A stretch of DNA of 64,000 nt from Pseudomonas gessardii (GTDB lineage: Bacteria; Pseudomonadota; Gammaproteobacteria; Pseudomonadales; Pseudomonadaceae): the NCBI RefSeq assembly GCF_001983165.1, contig NZ_MNPU01000001.1, positions 1 through 64,000 of the forward strand, in the 5' to 3' direction. Of this stretch, positions 60,764-64,000 are shown in pieces. The stretch's first letter is position 1; each line of letters begins with the position of its first letter. Made by a program: the position numbers and the translations under genes. Below the pieces are notes generated by a model that was given only the letters and a program-made list of their open reading frames with translations, was not told the DNA's origin and ran no database searches.

Positions 60764-61840
60764 TTATTCAGTGGACACCGGCGCCTGTTCAGGCGGGGTA
60801 CGACCCTCGCGCTGGAGCAACTGCTGCTTGCGCTCCACGCCCCAGCGGTAGCCCGACAGATGGCCATCGCTGCGCACCACACGGTGACAGGGAATCGCCA
60901 CGGCCAGGCGATTGGCGCCGCACGCCTGGGCGACGGCGCGAAAGGCACTGGGCGCGCCGATGCGCTGGGCAATCTCGGCATAGCTGGCGGTGCTGCCCAC
61001 CGGGATTTCCCGCAGCGCCTGCCAGACCCGTTCCTGGAAGGCTGTGCCGCGCAGGTCCAGGGGCAGGTCCAGGCCCAGGGCGGGTGCTTCGATAAACCCC
61101 ACCACCTGGGCAATCAATTGTTCAAAACCGGGGTCGGCGCCGATCACATTGGCCTGCGGGAACTGGTCCTGCAGGTCGCGCACCAACCGGTCCGGGTCAT
61201 CCCCCAGGAGGATCGCGCACACCCCGCGATTGCTCTGCGCCACCAGAATCGCCCCCAGGGAACACTCGCCGACGGCAAAGTGAATATCGTTATGGGTGCC
61301 ACCGGCCTTGTAGTCGCTGGGCTTCATGCCCAGCAACTGGTCGGCGGACGCATAAAAGCGGCTGTTGGAGTTGAAACCGGCGTCGTACAGCGCATCGGTT
61401 ACCGACTGATTGTCCTGCAGGTGGGCCCTGACCTTGCGCGAGCGATGGGCGCGGGCATAGCCCCGGGGCGTCAGCCCGGTCAGGGTCTTGAACACCCGGT
61501 GGAAGTGGAACGGGCTCAGGCCGGCGCCGTTGGCCAGGTCTTCCAGGGAGGGCAAGGCCTGGGCCTGTTCGATATGGCGGCAGGCGGCGGCGACCAGGTG
61601 CGCATGGCGTTGCGCAACCTGGGTCTGGTCGGCCGAGGTGCGCTTATTGGGGCGGTAACCGGCGGCTTCGGCTTGCTGCGGTGTGTCGAAAAACTCGACG
61701 TTTTTGCGCAGCGGCTGGCGTGCGCTGCTGCTGGGGCGGCAATACACACCCGTGGTCTTGACCCCGTAGACGAAGCTCAGGTCGGCCGTGGCGTCACGGG
61801 CGACAATGGCCGCCCAGCGCAGATCATCTTCAGTGCTCAT
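60764..61840 (-). CDS. ada: Ada-type O6-alkylguanine-DNA alkyltransferase/regulator with degenerate zinc site
   Basis: The 358-aa protein has the three Ada parts: an N-terminal domain, an AraC-type HTH (about 80-185, LEDLANGAGLSPFHFHRVFKTLTGLTPRGYARAHR), and a C-terminal methyltransferase with the active-site IPCHRVV (C318). In the N-terminal domain only C34 (TTGVYCRPS) remains. The partners expected at positions 38, 65 and 68 (E. coli C42, C69, C72) are Ser, Asn and Thr. The methylphosphotriester sensor with its zinc is therefore unlikely to work as in E. coli, while guanine repair should. alkB lies upstream on the same strand, 86 bp away. Confidence 0.9.
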   Translation of the reverse strand: MSTEDDLRWAAIVARDATADLSFVYGVKTTGVYCRPSSSARQPLRKNVEFFDTPQQAEAAGYRPNKRTSADQTQVAQRHAHLVAAACRHIEQAQALPSLEDLANGAGLSPFHFHRVFKTLTGLTPRGYARAHRSRKVRAHLQDNQSVTDALYDAGFNSNSRFYASADQLLGMKPSDYKAGGTHNDIHFAVGECSLGAILVAQSNRGVCAILLGDDPDRLVRDLQDQFPQANVIGADPGFEQLIAQVVGFIEAPALGLDLPLDLRGTAFQERVWQALREIPVGSTASYAEIAQRIGAPSAFRAVAQACGANRLAVAIPCHRVVRSDGHLSGYRWGVERKQQLLQREGRTPPEQAPVSTE

Positions 61841-61926
61841 GGCAGTCGCTCGGCAATGGATCAGTGGCCAGGATAATCATCGGCGCCCGCCCGGACACTC
61901 CGTTGCTTGCGGTTGAATTCACCGGG

Positions 61927-62595
61927 TCAGCCGGCCGTGCGAAACGTCAGGTTGATCCGTTGCGGCCCCATGCGCGGGTGCACGCCTGGCTTGATCGGCT
62001 GCACGCCATGGTAGCGCAGGCGATCGACGCCGCCCCAGACCGCCACGTCGCCATGGAACAACGAGATTTTCTGCGTCTTGTCACTGCGCTGATGGCCGCC
62101 AAACAGAAACACCGCCGGCAGCCCCAGGGACACTGAAACCACGGGAGCATTGTAGTTGCGCTCGTTCTTGTCCTGGTGCAGCGACATCCGGGCGCCCGGT
62201 ACATAGCGGTTGATCAGGCAGGCGTCGGGCGCAAAGGCGTCGAAGCCTGCGGCGCTGGCAGCATCGATCGCCAGCTCGCACAGTATGGGCGGCATGCCGG
62301 GCCAGGGTTGCTGGCGCTCGGGGTCAAGCGGGCTGTAGCGATAGCCCTGGGTGGTGGTGGTCCAGCCCAGCTCGCCACAACTGCTTAGGGCCGCCGACAT
62401 GGTAAAGCCCCCGGGGGTGACCATATGGCGGAAGGGGGACTGGGCCAGGACCGCGCGCAACTCGGGCAAGACACGCTCAAGCCAGGGCAGGGCATAGCCC
62501 CTGAGGACGTAGGATTGTTCGCCGATTTGCTCGCGACGGGCCGGTTGTTGCAGGGCCTCGTCGCTGAACAGGTCGCCGGTGGAATGCGGGTCCAT
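61927..62595 (-). CDS. alkB: Alpha-ketoglutarate-dependent DNA dealkylase AlkB
   Basis: AlkB oxidatively removes methyl groups from 1-methyladenine and 3-methylcytosine. The 222-aa protein has the iron site HQD (in RMSLHQDKNERNY) and a distal His in RYHGVQPI, plus the 2-oxoglutarate arginines in RINLTFR. The core motif NRYVPGARMSLHQDKNE is typical. The ATG at 62595 was chosen over the longer frame. Ada lies next on the same strand, so an adaptive-response pair is likely. Confidence 0.93.
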   Translation of the reverse strand: MDPHSTGDLFSDEALQQPARREQIGEQSYVLRGYALPWLERVLPELRAVLAQSPFRHMVTPGGFTMSAALSSCGELGWTTTTQGYRYSPLDPERQQPWPGMPPILCELAIDAASAAGFDAFAPDACLINRYVPGARMSLHQDKNERNYNAPVVSVSLGLPAVFLFGGHQRSDKTQKISLFHGDVAVWGGVDRLRYHGVQPIKPGVHPRMGPQRINLTFRTAG

Positions 62596-62626
62596 GTTGC
62601 ACAATCACTCCGCTGCTGGTGAGGGT

Positions 62627-62800
62627 TTACAGGGCCTTGCTCACGGTGATTTCAGTGATTTGGTCACTGGCCTCGTGGATTTTCGCCAAGGCTGCTTGGG
62701 CTTCTTCAGTGCTGGCCGACTGCAATTGGGCAAATTCAAAACGGCGTTCGCCGTTGAGCTTGTATTTGATGACGTATTTAGTGGTCTGGTTCACGGGCAT
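62627..62800 (-). CDS. Small unrecognised protein (57 aa)
   Basis: The ATG at 62800 gives MPVNQTTKYVIKYKLNGERR then FEFAQLQSAST and ASDQITEITVSKAL, a soluble alpha/beta mini-protein. A short purine-rich ACAGGA site precedes it. It lies 23 bp after the DUF1883 gene on the same strand and is probably in one operon with it. No known family is recognised. Confidence 0.6.
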   Translation of the reverse strand: MPVNQTTKYVIKYKLNGERRFEFAQLQSASTEEAQAALAKIHEASDQITEITVSKAL

Positions 62801-62823
62801 TCCTGTGGCGTAAGGCGGCGCAA

Positions 62824-63126
62824 TCAGCTGAGTTTGCTGCTGGTGCGGCGGACAATGCGGATTTTATGGGACAAGGCCGGCTTGCGGGTAACGCTGATGG
62901 CGCGGCGCGTCACCACATCCAGGGTAATGTTCCAGAACCCGGTGCTGGGCGCGGTGATCTTGGCCGGGAACGTGTCGAATGCGCCACCGTGATAGGTGTG
63001 GCGACCGCCATTTTTGAAACTGCGAAAATTCGCATCGCTCATCAGGCGGATATTGCAGGTTTGCGAGCATTCAATGACGACAATGTCCCCTTCGTTCAAG
63101 TGTTCACGCTGGTGGATGAATTTCAT
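62824..63126 (-). CDS. DUF1883 family protein
   Basis: The 100-aa protein starts MKFIHQREHLNEGDIVVIEC and has SQTCNIRLMSDANFRSFKNG, a pattern found in DUF1883 proteins, which are small beta-rich proteins of unknown function. It lacks a signal peptide. It is divergent from a lipoprotein gene. Confidence 0.7.
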   Translation of the reverse strand: MKFIHQREHLNEGDIVVIECSQTCNIRLMSDANFRSFKNGGRHTYHGGAFDTFPAKITAPSTGFWNITLDVVTRRAISVTRKPALSHKIRIVRRTSSKLS

Positions 63127-63274
63127 GGGGGTGTCTCCAGAAGGGCTTTTTCTGAAAAATCAGAACGATACGTAGGTTAAGATGGAGTTTATCAGCCCCA
63201 GCACGTTTATTATCGGGTCGTCGTCGACGTCTTCGACAATTTAAAACAGTTATTTACCGATATATCAGGGATAA

Positions 63275-63320
63275 ATCCTACGTGGGCGGGAGAAAAATAC
63301 CATCTCCGCTGTCGTAGGAT
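63275..63320. repeat. Nested inverted repeat in the divergent intergenic region
   Basis: Outer arms ATCCTACG (63275-63282) and CGTAGGAT (63313-63320) enclose inner arms GCGGGAGA (63286-63293) and TCTCCGC (63303-63309). It lies 19 bp before the lipoprotein ATG and could be an operator or a 5' UTR hairpin. I do not recognise the motif. Confidence 0.5.
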
Positions 63321-63338
63321 CTTTATCGGAGGTTTTGT

Positions 63339-63689
63339 ATGAAGTGGAGTGTATTGGTTCTGGCCCTGGCAATAGGTGGATGTGCTTCGGTGTCGGACAT
63401 CAAGCAGACACCGCCAACCCTGGCGGTCATCTCCGGGAAAAAACCACAGGAATACGCGGCCTGTGTGGTGCAGAAACTGTCGTCGACCCGGCGTCCGTCG
63501 CAGATCGAGCCCCATAAGGAAGGCGTGCGCGTGATTGTGCCGCAAAAATTCTCGGCTGACCCATCGGCTATTTTCGAGATTGAAGACCGTTCCAGCGGGA
63601 GCAGCATCAAGCTCTACGAGAGCATGTCCAATGTGCCGATCCGTCCGGGTGACGTGAAGAAAGCTGCGGAAGACTGTATTTCCGGCTGA
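63339..63689 (+). CDS. Predicted lipoprotein of unknown function
   Basis: The 116-aa protein starts MKWSVLVLALAIGGCASVSD with a lipobox IGGC. The mature part has a second pair of Cys residues (YAACVVQ, AEDCISG) likely to form a disulfide. A GGAGG site precedes the ATG. The function is unknown. Confidence 0.82.
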   Translation: MKWSVLVLALAIGGCASVSDIKQTPPTLAVISGKKPQEYAACVVQKLSSTRRPSQIEPHKEGVRVIVPQKFSADPSAIFEIEDRSSGSSIKLYESMSNVPIRPGDVKKAAEDCISG

Positions 63690-63725
63690 GTCCACGCGCC
63701 ATTCATACGCGATCAACTCCGATCG

Positions 63726-63762
63726 AAAAGCTCGGCCTGCGCTTGCAGTGCCGGGCTTTTTA
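63726..63762 (+). terminator. Intrinsic terminator after the lipoprotein gene
   Basis: A stem AAAGCTCGGC pairs with GCCGGGCTTT around a loop, followed by a T-rich tail (TTTTTATT). It lies 40 bp after the stop codon. Confidence 0.7.
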
Positions 63763-63870
63763 TTGCCTGAAATTTCCTACGCGGCGGTTGTGACTGTCAG
63801 CTCATTACCCTACCATTTGTATGCTTATGCATTGTAGGTCTAAGCATATAACTATAAAAATGGAGTCGTG

Positions 63871-64000
63871 ATGATGTCTGTGGAGAGAGTGTTGATGGGT
63901 GGCGCCCTGCTGCTCATGCTCGGCAGCGCGCAGGCGCTGGAAGGCAAAAAGGTATTCAGTGAAGGGGGCGCGCAGCCTGGCGCGGCGGCGTGCATGGCGT
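63871..64000 (+). CDS. c-type cytochrome, N-terminal fragment (cut by window edge)
   Basis: The 43 residues in view have a signal peptide (VLMGGALLLMLGSAQA), then LEGKKVFSEGGAQPGAAACMA, where the window ends. The spacing fits CxxCH haem attachment, with the Cys at the expected place after GAAACMA. A periplasmic monohaem or dihaem cytochrome c of the c4/c5 kind is likely. The next bases are needed to confirm the CH of the motif. Confidence 0.65.
   Translation, partial: MMSVERVLMGGALLLMLGSAQALEGKKVFSEGGAQPGAAACMA

Overview
The window looks like chromosome of a fluorescent-group Pseudomonas. The evidence is high-GC codon use, the characteristic REP palindromes (cores GGGAGCGGGCTTGCCCGCGA and GGGAGCTGGCTTGCC), a divergent ampC/ampR pair, a nor-dnr denitrification block, an ECF sigma/anti-sigma/TonB-receptor triplet and Mcf/dermonecrotic-type giant proteins. 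Families were assigned by reading motifs in translations; no database search was possible.

Layout. (1) 1-1871: the end of an IS30-family element that has cut off the 5' part of a large pore-forming-toxin-like gene. (2) 2074-16212: a nitric oxide and anaerobic-respiration island. It holds norCBD, the coupled set [29-aa peptide]-dnr-dnrP, nnrS plus a small membrane protein, a hemerythrin NO-repair protein divergent from norR, and a pdxH paralog-moaB-moeA-ubiU-ubiV-ubiT run. Dnr/Anr boxes (TTGAT-N4-ATCAA or one mismatch) lie before norC, nnrS and pdxH. A sigma-54 promoter and three GT-N7-AC NorR sites lie between dnrN and norR. The genes together supply NO reduction, its regulation, molybdopterin synthesis and O2-independent ubiquinone synthesis. 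(3) 16264-21385: ampC/ampR, a hotdog thioesterase, an EamA exporter and a MocR-type regulator. (4) 21460-26445: a 1661-aa toxin-like protein with a C-terminal DXD glycosyltransferase. (5) 27090-35038: an unusual catabolic locus with a GlpA-like dehydrogenase, a partner FAD oxidoreductase, an FGGY kinase, a DeoR regulator, an EutH-family transporter, and DUF1937 and DUF1989 proteins. (6) 35160-39551: a Fur-box-preceded ECF sigma, FecR and TonB receptor of heme-receptor type. (7) 39618-52915: household and stress genes including a Mg2+ P-type ATPase, ArsB, AzlCD, YoaK and an ABC-F ATPase. (8) 53062-55592: modABC with a ModE-like palindrome. (9) 55865-59614: a 1249-aa dermonecrotic-toxin-like protein carrying a candidate Cys-His-Asp deamidase/protease triad. 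(10) 59611-64000: nitronate monooxygenase, an Ada with a degenerate zinc site, AlkB, small proteins and the start of a c-type cytochrome cut by the window edge.

The best candidates for something not yet described are the EutH/GlpA/kinase/DUF1937/DUF1989 locus, the two intact giant toxin-like genes with separate C-terminal enzymatic modules, and the coupled 29-aa peptide upstream of dnr. No tRNA, rRNA, CRISPR array or prophage was seen.
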